Origin: UBA2185 sp964564625
GTDB taxonomy: Bacteria; Desulfobacterota; Syntrophia; Syntrophales; UBA2185
DNA: 60,951 nucleotides
Direction of reading: 5' to 3'
Assembly: GCA_964564625.1 (NCBI GenBank)
Contig: CAZMBE010000019.1
Coordinates: 1-60,951, forward strand
Position numbers and translations under genes: made by a program. Positions 24,709 to 33,365 of the stretch are shown one piece after another (positions within the stretch are counted from its first letter, which is position 1; the number at the start of each line of letters is the position of its first letter). A model generated the notes under the pieces. That model did no database searches and had not been told where the DNA came from. It was given only the letters and a program-made list of their open reading frames with translations.

Positions 24709-25842
24709 ATGGATTTTACATTTACCGAAGAACAAGAAATGTTCAGAAAGGCGGCCAGAGAATTCGCCGAAGTGAAACTAACCCCCTGGGTGGCTGAAAT
24801 GGAAGCTACCGGCAAAGTGTGTGACGCCGTTGTGAAGGCCCTGGCGGAAGCCGAGATGATGGCTCTGACCATACCGGAGGAGTATGGCGGTCTGGGGCTG
24901 GGCTACACGGCACGCATGATCGCCCTGGAGGAAATAAGCCGTGTTTCCGTAGCCACAGCTATGATGCTGCAGGTATTTGCCCTGGGAATCGAACCGATTG
25001 TAAAATTCGGTAATGAAACGCAGAAAAGCAAATATCTTCCCGGCCTCGCAACCGGGGAGCACCTTGCTACCACGGCCGTTACGGAACCCGGAGGAGGATC
25101 AGATCCCACCGGGGCCCGGACAACCTATCGCAAAGATGGAGACCATTACGTCATCAACGGCCGTAAATGTTTTATCACCAACGCCCATATCGCCGATACC
25201 CTCACGATCCTGGTCAAAGATGAGGCTGATCCCAAAGCATTTTCCACCTTCATCATTGAAAAAGACATGACGGGTTTCAAGGCGACCCATGAAGAGAACA
25301 AGGTCGGCATGCGGGGATGCAACACCGGCGAGCTTTCTTTCGAGGATCTGCGGGTTTCCAAAGAACAGTTACTGGGGGCCGAAGGAAAGGGTCTGCGGGT
25401 AGCCATGTCTGCAATTGGTGATGTCGGCCGGGGCGGCATGGTGGGCTGCGCCATAGGATTGCAGGCAGCCTGTATTGAGGCATCGGTAAAGTTTGCGAAA
25501 GAGCGCATCCTTTACGGAAAACCGATCAGCCAGTTGCAGACTATTCAAAATAAGCTTGCCGAGATGAAAATTGATCTTGATGCCGGGCGCCTGCTTGCGT
25601 ACCGGGCGGCATTCCTTCAGGACAAAGGACAAAATGCGAGCAATGAGTTTGCCGTGGCAAAATACTTTACCACGGAAGCCGCGCAAAAAGCGGCCAAGAT
25701 GGCTGTGGATATCCACGGCGGTTACGGATGCATGGTGGAATATCCCGTGACCCGCTACTTGAGAGACGCCTTTGTACTGGGGCCATCGGCAGGTACATCG
25801 GACATTATGAAGGTAATCGTCGCCCGATGGGTGCTGTCATAG
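24709..25842 (+). CDS. acyl-CoA dehydrogenase family protein lacking the canonical catalytic glutamate
   Basis: A 377-residue flavoprotein of the acyl-CoA dehydrogenase family with the expected parts: N-terminal helical domain with TIPEEYGGLGLGY, flavin-contacting TTAVTEPGGGSDPTG (about 121-135), RKCFITNA, and the C-terminal domain with QTIQNKLAEMK and DIHGGYG. The C-terminal YEGT motif that normally carries the catalytic base reads PSAGTSDIMK, with alanine 361 at the glutamate position. At the alternative position used by isovaleryl- and long-chain-type enzymes (about 239) I read valine. It may therefore use another base or act on an unusual (for example cyclic) acyl-CoA. AGGAGG precedes the start. 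It is followed by an ETF pair that is probably its electron acceptor. Confidence 0.88.
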   Translation: MDFTFTEEQEMFRKAAREFAEVKLTPWVAEMEATGKVCDAVVKALAEAEMMALTIPEEYGGLGLGYTARMIALEEISRVSVATAMMLQVFALGIEPIVKFGNETQKSKYLPGLATGEHLATTAVTEPGGGSDPTGARTTYRKDGDHYVINGRKCFITNAHIADTLTILVKDEADPKAFSTFIIEKDMTGFKATHEENKVGMRGCNTGELSFEDLRVSKEQLLGAEGKGLRVAMSAIGDVGRGGMVGCAIGLQAACIEASVKFAKERILYGKPISQLQTIQNKLAEMKIDLDAGRLLAYRAAFLQDKGQNASNEFAVAKYFTTEAAQKAAKMAVDIHGGYGCMVEYPVTRYLRDAFVLGPSAGTSDIMKVIVARWVLS

Positions 25843-25911
25843 AAACATGTTCAGCGCTGGATATAACCTCCATTCCGTACACGAGAAATTTGAAAAGAGG
25901 ATAACTGCCCC

Positions 25912-26709
25912 ATGTATCACATCATCGTATGCGTGAAAGCTGTCCCCGATCCCAAGCAGGCGGAGCAGATCCGGATCGATCCGGTTTCAAAAACCCTGAA
26001 AAGATCCGAGGTGCCCCTGGTATTGAATCCTTTGGACAAACATGCCATGGAAGCGGCATTGCAAATCAAGGAAACATCGGGGACTTTTTTGACCGTAATC
26101 AGCATGGGCCCTCCGGAGGCCGGCAACATCGTCAAGGAATGCCTTGCCCTTGGGGCGGAACAAGGCATTTTACTTTCAGATAGAGCTTTTGCCGGCGCGG
26201 ACACCTATGCCACGGCACTTACCCTTGCAAGGGGCATCGAGAAGATCGGCCGGTATGACCTGATCTTTTGCGGGATGGCAAGCAGCGATGGCGGAACAGA
26301 ATGGGTAGGCCCGCAGATTGCTGCCTTTCTCGGGATACCGGTGGTAACCATGGTCGAAGAACTCACCGAAACAGGACCGGAGATCTGGAAGGTCAAAGCC
26401 TCCATTGAAAATGGTTACCGCCTGATGCAGGTAAGGCTTCCCGCTCTTTTTACGGTGACCCGCTCGCTCAATGCTCCCCGGGTCCTTTCATTTTCGGGCA
26501 TCATTAAGGCCAGAAAAAAACAGATCCTCTGCTGGTCCGCGAGCGATTTGGGCGTCGCTGAAGATACGGTTGGACTCTCTGGTTCTCCCACCGCTGTTTC
26601 GGCCATGACTACCAGAACCAGCCGTCGTCAGGTTGAATTCATTCGCGGAACAAGCGAGGAAAAGGCTGACATGCTGGTACAGAAGTTGGCTGATGCGGGT
26701 TTAATCTGA
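25912..26709 (+). CDS. etfB: electron transfer flavoprotein beta subunit, copy 1
   Basis: A 265-residue ETF beta subunit. It begins with the typical VCVKAVPDP, and NPLDKHAMEAALQ is the family segment. The AMP-binding region follows (GADTYATALTLARGIEK, FCGMASSDGGTEWVGPQIAAFLG). It dimerises with EtfA to accept electrons from acyl-CoA dehydrogenases and pass them to FixC. It follows acd1 by about 70 bp. Its EtfA partner lies 249 bp further on, an unusually wide gap because a repeat element sits between them. A second, more compact etfBA pair occurs at 30974-32699. Confidence 0.95.
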   Translation: MYHIIVCVKAVPDPKQAEQIRIDPVSKTLKRSEVPLVLNPLDKHAMEAALQIKETSGTFLTVISMGPPEAGNIVKECLALGAEQGILLSDRAFAGADTYATALTLARGIEKIGRYDLIFCGMASSDGGTEWVGPQIAAFLGIPVVTMVEELTETGPEIWKVKASIENGYRLMQVRLPALFTVTRSLNAPRVLSFSGIIKARKKQILCWSASDLGVAEDTVGLSGSPTAVSAMTTRTSRRQVEFIRGTSEEKADMLVQKLADAGLI

Positions 26710-26712
26710 TGG

Positions 26713-26832
26713 GGCTGTTGAAATACGCCCATCTCCTTTGTTGCGATAGGGCCCTCAGTGCTCACGTATTTACAATATACGCTCCGCTCCTCGGTCCTCG
26801 CGCGCCTCGCATCTGAACATTTTTGAACAGCC
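26713..26832. repeat. 120-bp element with inverted ends between etfB1 and etfA1
   Basis: The segment begins GGCTGTTGAAA and ends TTTTGAACAGCC, an imperfect inverted terminal pair. The GC-rich interior (about 26777-26812) resembles a mobile palindromic repeat common in delta-proteobacterial genomes as I recall them. It has no reading frame. It is the only full copy I found in this window. Whether it is a mobile MITE-like unit or a transcribed hairpin is undecided. Confidence 0.6.
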
Positions 26833-26896
26833 TCTAAAAAATGTGGTTGTCAACATCATTTCAAGGGTTGCCGTGAGAGACCGCGGGAAAGTCGCA

Positions 26897-26925
26897 GTCC
26901 GCCGGGGGCGTTAGTCCTGGCGGAC
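26897..26925 (+). repeat. GC-rich hairpin upstream of etfA1
   Basis: GTCCGCC (26897-26903) pairs with GGCGGAC (26919-26925) through a 15-base loop; a GC pair with one bulge can extend the stem. It lies between the 120-bp repeat and the etfA1 start at 26958. No T-tract follows, so it is not a terminator. It may be part of the repeat module or may modulate etfA1 expression. Confidence 0.4.
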
Positions 26926-26957
26926 GCAAGGTATTCCGCACAGGAAAGGATAACTGC

Positions 26958-27968
26958 ATGACACGAGAAGATGCGCGAAGCCCCATATGGGTTTTTGCCG
27001 AGCAGGCGGAAGGGCAGGTTCAGGACGTTTCACTACAGCTTGTCGGCAGGGCCTGCGAGCTTGCCCGTGCGCTCAATACGACCGTGGAGGTCATATTGCT
27101 GGGCGACGGGATGAAAGAACAGGTGCATTCTTTATTCGCGGCCGGTGCTGACAGGATTTATCTTGGCGATGCGCCGGTTCTCGCATGGTATGAGCCCGAG
27201 ATATATACCCAGATGATCGTTTCCCTTGCCGAAGAGAAAAAGCCTGAGATCATGCTGATCGGGTCAACGTGCACGGGACGCGAACTGGCCCCGATGGTGG
27301 CGGCCCGTTTAAAAACCGGCCTGACAGCTCACTGCATTGATCTCCTTATCAATGAAACTCGAATTCTGGAGCAGTGGATTCCAGCCTACGGCGGGCTGAT
27401 ATCAATCATCTGTCCGAAGCATCGTCCCCAGATGGCCACAGTGGCAAGAGGCGTTTTCCCGCGGCCCACTATGGAAGAAAAGCGTTGTGGAGATGTCGTC
27501 ATGCTTGATATCCCGACCAACATTCCGGAAAGGATTCAAACGCTGCAGGTAATCCGCCGGAAACCTGAAACGGTACCCCTGGAATCCGCCGCCATTGTGG
27601 TTGCCGGCGGCGTCGGTGCCGGGGATGAAAAGGGATGGCGGCAGATTGCCGCGCTGGCTGAGGCGCTTCACGCTGCATTAGGATGTACGCGGCCCGTGGT
27701 TGATGAAGGATGGGCGGGACATGAGACTATGATAGGACAAAGCGGGAAAATGGTGAGTCCCGAACTGTACATTGGCATCGGTCTTTCCGGTGAATTGCAG
27801 CATTTAATCGGTGTCGTGGGAGCCAAGGTAATGGTTGCCGTCAATAAGGATCCCAAGTCTCCCGTCTTTGAACAGGTAGATTACGGTATTGTGGAGGATT
27901 GCCGGACATTTGTTCCCCTGTTGGTTGAAAAGATCAATGCGTACCGTTCACGCCGGGGACGAGTATAA
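26958..27968 (+). CDS. etfA: electron transfer flavoprotein alpha subunit, copy 1
   Basis: A 336-residue ETF alpha subunit. The N-terminal domain (to about 200) has IWVFAEQAEGQVQDVSLQL and LIGSTCTGRELAPMVAARL. The C-terminal FAD-binding domain shows the family pattern VVAGGVGAG, IGQSGKMVSPELYIGIG (about 261-277) and ELQHLIGV, followed by VNKDPKSPVFEQVDYGIVED. AGGAAAGGA precedes the ATG. It is separated from etfB1 by the 120-bp repeat and a hairpin, and is followed by fixC about 140 bp downstream. Canonical (acceptor) versus electron-bifurcating use cannot be settled by eye. Confidence 0.95.
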   Translation: MTREDARSPIWVFAEQAEGQVQDVSLQLVGRACELARALNTTVEVILLGDGMKEQVHSLFAAGADRIYLGDAPVLAWYEPEIYTQMIVSLAEEKKPEIMLIGSTCTGRELAPMVAARLKTGLTAHCIDLLINETRILEQWIPAYGGLISIICPKHRPQMATVARGVFPRPTMEEKRCGDVVMLDIPTNIPERIQTLQVIRRKPETVPLESAAIVVAGGVGAGDEKGWRQIAALAEALHAALGCTRPVVDEGWAGHETMIGQSGKMVSPELYIGIGLSGELQHLIGVVGAKVMVAVNKDPKSPVFEQVDYGIVEDCRTFVPLLVEKINAYRSRRGRV

Positions 27969-28109
27969 ATTGCAGCATTTATGACCTGGTTTGAAACGCA
28001 TCCTCAGGAAATCATCATGGGGAAAACTTTTGTTTGATGTTGCGCTTCGTCGGGAAACATTGTATTTTTATAAAAATCATTCATATTAACCGGAAGGCGC
28101 ATCGGGTAC

Positions 28110-29396
28110 ATGGATACGTTTGATGTGATCATCGTGGGAGCGGGTCTTGCCGGCCTGGGAGCTGCCTACACGTTAGCAGGCAGTGGTCTTGAGGTGCTGG
28201 TCCTGGAACGGGGAGACTATCCTGGGGCGAAGAACATTACCGGCGGCCGCATTTACCTGAATCCCATTCGCCATCTCTTTCCCGGCCTCTTCGAAAAGGC
28301 CCCTCTGGAACGCTTCATCGCCCGCGAAGAACTCACCCTCATGGCAAAGGACCGCTCAGTGGCCCTGACATACTCCGGGAATGAGCTCCGGGAAGAACCC
28401 TACCAGAGTTACAGCATACTTCGCGCAAAATTCGACCGGTGGCTTGCCGAACAGATTGAAGAGCAAGGAGTGATGGTGCTCTCCAAGATCAGGGTCGACG
28501 ATGTCATCAAAGAGAACGGGAAAGTTTCCGGAGTTCTGGCAGGGGGTGACGAACTTCGAGCCGACGTGGTGATCGCCTGCGACGGCGTCCTGTCGCTTCT
28601 GTCGGAGAAGGCCGGTCTCCAGTCATCCCCCACTCCTCAACACTTTGCCCTTGGTATCAAGGAAGTGATCGCCCTGGATTCCGGGGTGATCAATGACCGC
28701 TTTACCCTGGAAGGCAACGAGGGCGCGGCGCACCTCTTCATTGGGGAGGTCACCCGCGGTAAATTCGGGGGAGGTTTTCTCTATACCAACAGGGAAAGCC
28801 TCAGCCTGGGAATTGTCATCGGCATCGATGACGCCATGGACGAGAAACTTCCCATGGAAGTGCCCGCACTTTTAGAATCCTTCAAAAGCAGGCCTGAGAT
28901 CACTCCTCTTCTTCGGGGAGGAGCCTCCGTCGAGTATTCGGCGCATGTCATACCGGAAGGCGGATTCAAGGCGCTGGGTAAGCTCTGCGGAGGCGGCATT
29001 CTGGTCGCCGGAGACGCCGCCAGGCTGGCGCTTAATATCGGTTTCACCGTGAAGGGCATGGAATACGCCCTGGTATCGGGTTACTTCGCCGCCCAGGCTG
29101 TCCTGAAGGCGAAGGAAGCGAAAAATTTTAACACCGAGACCCTCTGCGTATACAGGAAACTTTTGGAGGAAAGTTTTGTACTCCAGGATTCAAAAAATTT
29201 TCAGGAAACACCTGCCGTTCTCGGCAATCCCCGGTTTTTCACCCACTACCCGGAAATGATCGGAAACCTCATGAAGGACATCTACGCAATCCCAGCGGGT
29301 CCCAAGGAGAGACTTTACCCGACACTCAGAAAGCATGTGAGCATGGGAGAATTGTGGGGCATAGTGAAGGATATAAAAGAGGTGATGAAGATATGA
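28110..29396 (+). CDS. fixC: FixC-type electron transfer flavoprotein-quinone oxidoreductase
   Basis: A 428-residue FAD-dependent oxidoreductase of the FixC/geranylgeranyl-reductase group that passes electrons from reduced ETF towards quinone. The FAD dinucleotide fold is DVIIVGAGLAGLGAAYTLAGSG (about 4-25; 20 residues or fewer are quoted per motif in this family: VGAGLAGLGAAY). The second FAD motif VAGDAARLALNIGFTVKGM (about 301-319) is present, as is the conserved GAKNITGGRIY. It overlaps fixX by ATGA, as in fix operons. The 4Fe-4S partner is the separate FixX, unlike the fused eukaryotic ETF-QO. It is the hub between the two ETF pairs in this run. Confidence 0.93.
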   Translation: MDTFDVIIVGAGLAGLGAAYTLAGSGLEVLVLERGDYPGAKNITGGRIYLNPIRHLFPGLFEKAPLERFIAREELTLMAKDRSVALTYSGNELREEPYQSYSILRAKFDRWLAEQIEEQGVMVLSKIRVDDVIKENGKVSGVLAGGDELRADVVIACDGVLSLLSEKAGLQSSPTPQHFALGIKEVIALDSGVINDRFTLEGNEGAAHLFIGEVTRGKFGGGFLYTNRESLSLGIVIGIDDAMDEKLPMEVPALLESFKSRPEITPLLRGGASVEYSAHVIPEGGFKALGKLCGGGILVAGDAARLALNIGFTVKGMEYALVSGYFAAQAVLKAKEAKNFNTETLCVYRKLLEESFVLQDSKNFQETPAVLGNPRFFTHYPEMIGNLMKDIYAIPAGPKERLYPTLRKHVSMGELWGIVKDIKEVMKI

Positions 29397-29680
29397 GCGA
29401 GGCGGTGGATTTGAAGACGAAGCTGGGACTTGATGTATTTAAACCAGTCACGGTTCCGCATATAAAAATCAGGCCGGGCATGGAAAAAGACCCCCGCCTG
29501 AAATCAACCGTTCGTATCTGCCCTGCCGGTCTCTACAGTGAAAATGAATGCGGGGAAGTAATGCTTGCCACTATCGACGGCTGTCTGGAGTGCGGCACCT
29601 GCCGGCTTACCTGCGGCACCGAGGTTCTGGATTGGAATTACCCCGAAGGAGGAGCAGGAGTCCAGTTTCGGTTCGGTTAG
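29393..29680 (+). CDS. fixX: FixX-type ferredoxin-like protein
   Basis: A 95-residue small iron-sulfur protein. The cysteines are placed as in FixX: RICPAGLYSE, then CLECGTCRLTC, giving C-(x)n-CxxCxxxC ligands for one [4Fe-4S] cluster. It serves as the electron relay of FixC. A longer frame starts at 29354, but the ATG at 29393 overlapping the fixC stop (ATGA) and the FixX N-terminal pattern fix the start. It lies directly before the second acyl-CoA dehydrogenase. Confidence 0.92.
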   Translation: MSEAVDLKTKLGLDVFKPVTVPHIKIRPGMEKDPRLKSTVRICPAGLYSENECGEVMLATIDGCLECGTCRLTCGTEVLDWNYPEGGAGVQFRFG

Positions 29681-29736
29681 GCATGAAACGTTTGGAAATG
29701 ACGATTTGAAAAATAGATATTGAAGGAGGGAACATC

Positions 29737-30876
29737 ATGGACTTCGCACTGACAGAGGAACAGGAACTGATTCGCCAGAACATGCGGGATTTTTGCAAGA
29801 AGTACGTGGACCCCATCGCTGTGGAAATCGACGAGAACAGCCGCCACCCCGCAGAGCTGCTTCAAATGCTCGCAGATGGCGACTGGATGGGCATGCCCAT
29901 TCCACAAGAGTACGGGGGTGCCGGCGCAGACCAGGTGACTTTTGCAGTTGCGGTGGAGGAGCTTTCCCGGTCCTGCGCGTCCACCGGATTCACTCTATCG
30001 ACCCACGCGGGTATCGTGTGTATGATATTTCTTCTCTTTGCTACAGAAGATCAAAAAAAGAAATTCCTGATACCCCTGGCCAAAGGGCAACACCTGGGGG
30101 CCTTCGCCCTGACCGAACCGGGAGCGGGGACGGACGTCATGGCCGTTGCCTCTACCGCTGTTTTAAACGGCAATGAGTACGTTATCAATGGAACGAAGAC
30201 CTTTACCACTAATGGGCCGACTGCCGAAACGTACATCGTCTTCGCCTGGACCGATAAAGCGGCCGGCCGGAAGGGAATGAGCGCCTTCATCGTCCCCAGA
30301 AGCGCGCCCGGACTGCGGGTTGGAGAACATTTCAAAAAGATGGGGCTCCGTTCATCTCAGACATCGGAGATGATCTTCAAAGACTGCCGGGTGCCGAGGG
30401 AAAACCTGCTGGGGAAAGAAGGAATGGGGCTTCAGATTGCAATGACCGGCTTTGACCACGGCCGGATCGGGATCGCCGCCCAGTGTGTGGGTATCCTACA
30501 GGCTGCCCTGGATGAGTCCATCCGGTATTCCAAGGAACGCGTCCAGTTCGGCACTCCCATCGCGCGCCACCAGGCCATCGCCTGGATGATCGCCGATATG
30601 GCCACGGACCTCTCCGCGGCCCGGTTCCTCACCTATCATGCGGCCTGGCTCAGAAACCAGAATAAACCTTTCAGCAAGGAAGCCGCTATGGCCAAACTCT
30701 ATGCGTCTGAAGCTGCGATGAGACATACCATAAAGGCGGTGCAGATCCATGGCGGCTACGGCTATTGCAAGGGCGCCAAGGTGGAGCGTCTCATGCGCGA
30801 CGCGAAAATTACTGAGATCTACGAAGGCACCTCGGAAGCCCAGCGGATGGTAATTTCCGGGAATGTACTCCGGTGA
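29737..30876 (+). CDS. acyl-CoA dehydrogenase, copy 2 (canonical catalytic glutamate)
   Basis: This 379-residue acyl-CoA dehydrogenase has the full set of family features: MDFALTEEQELIRQNMRDF, IPQEYGGAGADQ, flavin-contacting FALTEPGAGTDVM, KMGLRSSQTSEMIF, and the catalytic YEGTSEAQRM with glutamate 363 in the position where copy 1 has alanine. It introduces a 2,3-double bond into an acyl-CoA with FAD; the chain-length range is not visible. AAGGAGGG precedes the ATG. It is followed by etfB2 and etfA2. Short- to medium-chain or glutaryl-CoA type enzymes are possible; it is not the very-long-chain form. Confidence 0.93.
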   Translation: MDFALTEEQELIRQNMRDFCKKYVDPIAVEIDENSRHPAELLQMLADGDWMGMPIPQEYGGAGADQVTFAVAVEELSRSCASTGFTLSTHAGIVCMIFLLFATEDQKKKFLIPLAKGQHLGAFALTEPGAGTDVMAVASTAVLNGNEYVINGTKTFTTNGPTAETYIVFAWTDKAAGRKGMSAFIVPRSAPGLRVGEHFKKMGLRSSQTSEMIFKDCRVPRENLLGKEGMGLQIAMTGFDHGRIGIAAQCVGILQAALDESIRYSKERVQFGTPIARHQAIAWMIADMATDLSAARFLTYHAAWLRNQNKPFSKEAAMAKLYASEAAMRHTIKAVQIHGGYGYCKGAKVERLMRDAKITEIYEGTSEAQRMVISGNVLR

Positions 30877-30973
30877 TGTTTAAAATGTCATTGTCCGGCT
30901 TGTCCGGACAATCCAGGTAATTTTCAGTCTTGAATCCCGTCTGCACGGGAATGTCCGAAGAAGGTGAATACGT

Positions 30974-31738
30974 ATGCCCAATATTATTGCATGCTTTAAA
31001 TGGGTCGTCGATGAGGCCTACATCCGACGCACGTCTTCCGGGGAACTTGATTTCTCCTCCGTGGACTACAAAATCGGCGAGTACGACCGTAACGCCATCG
31101 AAGAGGCTGTCCGGCTGAAAGGAATCCTCGGTGGAAGCGCAATCGGCATCACCGTCGGCGCACCCGAGGCGACAAAAGGCGTCAAGGACGCCCTCTCCCG
31201 AGGATGCGATCAAGTCTGCTTTATTGCCGATGCGTCCTTCAGCAACATAGAACCTTCCCAGACTGCGGCAATCCTTACGGAGGTAATTCGTACCCAAATT
31301 CAGAATTACGACCTGATTATCTGTGGCGAAGGGTCCAGTGACCTCTACGCCCAGCAGGTCGGCCCCCGCCTGGCGGAAAAACTGGGAATCCCCTGTATTA
31401 CCTTCATTCAGAAGGTCTCCCTGGAAGAGGGAAACCTTATCGCAGAGCGTCGCGTCGAAGAAGGCATCGAAATCATTGCCGCGCCCCTTCCGGCCCTCGT
31501 CACGGTTCTTCCCGACATCAACGTCCCCAGGATACCCGGCGTCAAAGATACGCTCATGGCCTCACGGAAGCCCGTGATCATGATCAAAAAAGATGACCTC
31601 ACACCCGTTGGTGAGTCACATCTTCACACTGTCAGCCTCACCGCGGCGCGGATGGAAAGGACCTGCGAGATGTTCGGAACGGATACTGCGGAAATCACCC
31701 GCTTCGCAGGCTCCCTGCGGAAGAAAGGCGTTATTTGA
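30974..31738 (+). CDS. etfB: electron transfer flavoprotein beta subunit, copy 2
   Basis: A 254-residue ETF beta subunit that begins IIACFKWVVDEAYIRR. This group lacks the usual VKxVPD start, so it is a divergent type. The AMP-binding segment is ICGEGSSDLYAQQVGPRLAEKLG (about 118-140). The pair etfB2-etfA2 is compact, with 13 bases between the genes. It would serve acd2 or the FixC node. Confidence 0.93.
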   Translation: MPNIIACFKWVVDEAYIRRTSSGELDFSSVDYKIGEYDRNAIEEAVRLKGILGGSAIGITVGAPEATKGVKDALSRGCDQVCFIADASFSNIEPSQTAAILTEVIRTQIQNYDLIICGEGSSDLYAQQVGPRLAEKLGIPCITFIQKVSLEEGNLIAERRVEEGIEIIAAPLPALVTVLPDINVPRIPGVKDTLMASRKPVIMIKKDDLTPVGESHLHTVSLTAARMERTCEMFGTDTAEITRFAGSLRKKGVI

Positions 31739-31751
31739 TAAAGGAGAGTAT

Positions 31752-32699
31752 ATGGCTGGCATCTGGATTATTTCCGAACACCGGGAACAGACCCTGGAGC
31801 TTTTGAACATTGCATGCGAACTCGCTGCGAACATGGGAACAAAGGTAGTCGCATTTCTCTCTCAGGATCATGAGCTCGCGAAGGACTGCATAGAATGTGG
31901 GGCTGACGAGGTTCTCGTTCTTTCTCCTCTCGCCAGTGATCAGTCCATTGATGCGCACATCCCCATCATTGCCGAAGAAGCAAAAACAGGGGACCCGGAT
32001 CTCATGCTCCTTCCTGCAACAATGAGAGGGAAGGAGATGGCCGCCCGTATTGCCGCCCGCCTGGACACGGGGCTCTGCAGCTGCTGCACAGCGCTCACTT
32101 ATGACGCGGGACGCAAATCGCTGGTGATGGAGCGTCTCGCATACGGAGGCTCGGCAGTACAGAAGGTGACCTGCACTACCAGGCCTGCGATGGCCACCAT
32201 TCCGCCGCGGACGTACGAACCTGCCACACCAAAAGAAGACAGACATGGACAAATCCGGGAACTTCCCGCTCCTCCCCCCTCAGAGGTGAAGGTCCTGGAG
32301 AAAAAAATGAAGGAAACTGTCGCGAAAGAAATCACGGAAGCACGGATCATCGTCTGCGCGGGAAGAGGCATTGAGAAAAACGAAGACCTGGCCTTCATCC
32401 GTCAGTTGGCCGATGCCCTGGGGGGCGAAATCGCCTGCACTCGGCCCATTGCCGAAGAATACCACTGGATGCCGGAAGAACTCTGCATCGGGCTTTCCGG
32501 TGCTCAGGTAAAACCTGATCTTTATCTTGGCATCGGTGTTTCCGGGCAGATCCAGCATCTTACCGGCATCCGTAATGCCAAGGTAATTGCGGCAGTGAAC
32601 AAAGACGAGAATGCTCCCATTTTCAAAGCCGCCGACTTCGGCATCGTGGGCGATCTCTATGACGTGGTGCCGAGGCTGATCGCGGAGTTAAAAAAGTGA
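31752..32699 (+). CDS. etfA: electron transfer flavoprotein alpha subunit, copy 2
   Basis: A 315-residue ETF alpha subunit. The N-terminal IWIISEHREQTLELL starts the ETF fold. The C-terminal FAD domain has VCAGRGIEKNEDLAF, IGLSGAQVKPDLYLGIGVSG (about 246-265) and VNKDENAPIF. Compared with copy 1 the FAD motif reads GLSGAQ instead of GQSGKM, so the two ETFs probably differ in flavin environment or partner. A longer frame starts at 31593 inside etfB2; AAGGAG just before ATG 31752 fixes the start. Confidence 0.94.
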   Translation: MAGIWIISEHREQTLELLNIACELAANMGTKVVAFLSQDHELAKDCIECGADEVLVLSPLASDQSIDAHIPIIAEEAKTGDPDLMLLPATMRGKEMAARIAARLDTGLCSCCTALTYDAGRKSLVMERLAYGGSAVQKVTCTTRPAMATIPPRTYEPATPKEDRHGQIRELPAPPPSEVKVLEKKMKETVAKEITEARIIVCAGRGIEKNEDLAFIRQLADALGGEIACTRPIAEEYHWMPEELCIGLSGAQVKPDLYLGIGVSGQIQHLTGIRNAKVIAAVNKDENAPIFKAADFGIVGDLYDVVPRLIAELKK

Positions 32700-32769
32700 A
32701 TCACCCCATCTACATGTTAGTATTGCGGCTCAGTTTTTATTACAAATGCACAAAACAACGGAGGACAAC

Positions 32770-33237
32770 ATGGCACGCGTAGGTATTCTTACATGTTCCA
32801 ATGCCACACAGGAAAGTAACTGTGGTTCCGTAGTATGTTTGGGAGATATGAGAAAGCGGGGAGGGTTTTTCAGTGCCTATCCAAAAGATGAACCGCTGGA
32901 TTTGATCGGCATCATAAACTGCGCCGGATGCCCCACTGTCGCAGCCCCGGAAAAAATCCTCAAAAAAGTCCACGCCGTCGCTGATTTCCGAATCCACACA
33001 CTTCATTTCTCTTTTTGTATGACGGCTCTCTGCCCATTTATAAAGCAGTATGAAAAGGTAATCAGCAAAGAATATCCAGACTTAAAAATTATCGCCGGTA
33101 CGCACAAGCCGATAGACAAAAATGAGTTCCAGAGGGGCGTGAAGGAGCTTCTGTGCCAGACTATAAAGAAACCCCAGGATATGACATCCCTGGTGAAAGG
33201 AACGTTAGAGCTGCCTGATGGGCCGCTAAAATTCTGA
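32770..33237 (+). CDS. CGGC-domain protein
   Basis: A 155-residue small soluble protein. It resembles the CGGC-domain family: short cysteine-rich motifs SNATQESNCGSVVC, NCAGCPTV and a later FCMTALCPF, with a Rossmann-like start (ARVGILTCSN). CGGC-domain proteins are poorly characterised and probably bind a metal or act in redox. The frame opens earlier at 32746, but GGAGG before ATG 32770 favours the later start. It follows etfA2 by 70 bp and could be in the same run; a role with the ETF genes is not shown. Confidence 0.78.
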   Translation: MARVGILTCSNATQESNCGSVVCLGDMRKRGGFFSAYPKDEPLDLIGIINCAGCPTVAAPEKILKKVHAVADFRIHTLHFSFCMTALCPFIKQYEKVISKEYPDLKIIAGTHKPIDKNEFQRGVKELLCQTIKKPQDMTSLVKGTLELPDGPLKF

Positions 33238-33365
33238 ATTTGGCAGTGAGCGCATTCCCCACAGCAAGCTGTCGGGTAAGGGAGCGAATGAGGAACATCA
33301 TTATTCCTTGTGGATCGAAGATTTTCCGCAATTTACTGCGGAGAGATTCGATTATAGCTGATACG

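Noticed and set aside
31731..32252. 173-codon minus-strand frame
   Set aside because: Antisense to etfA2; no domain seen.
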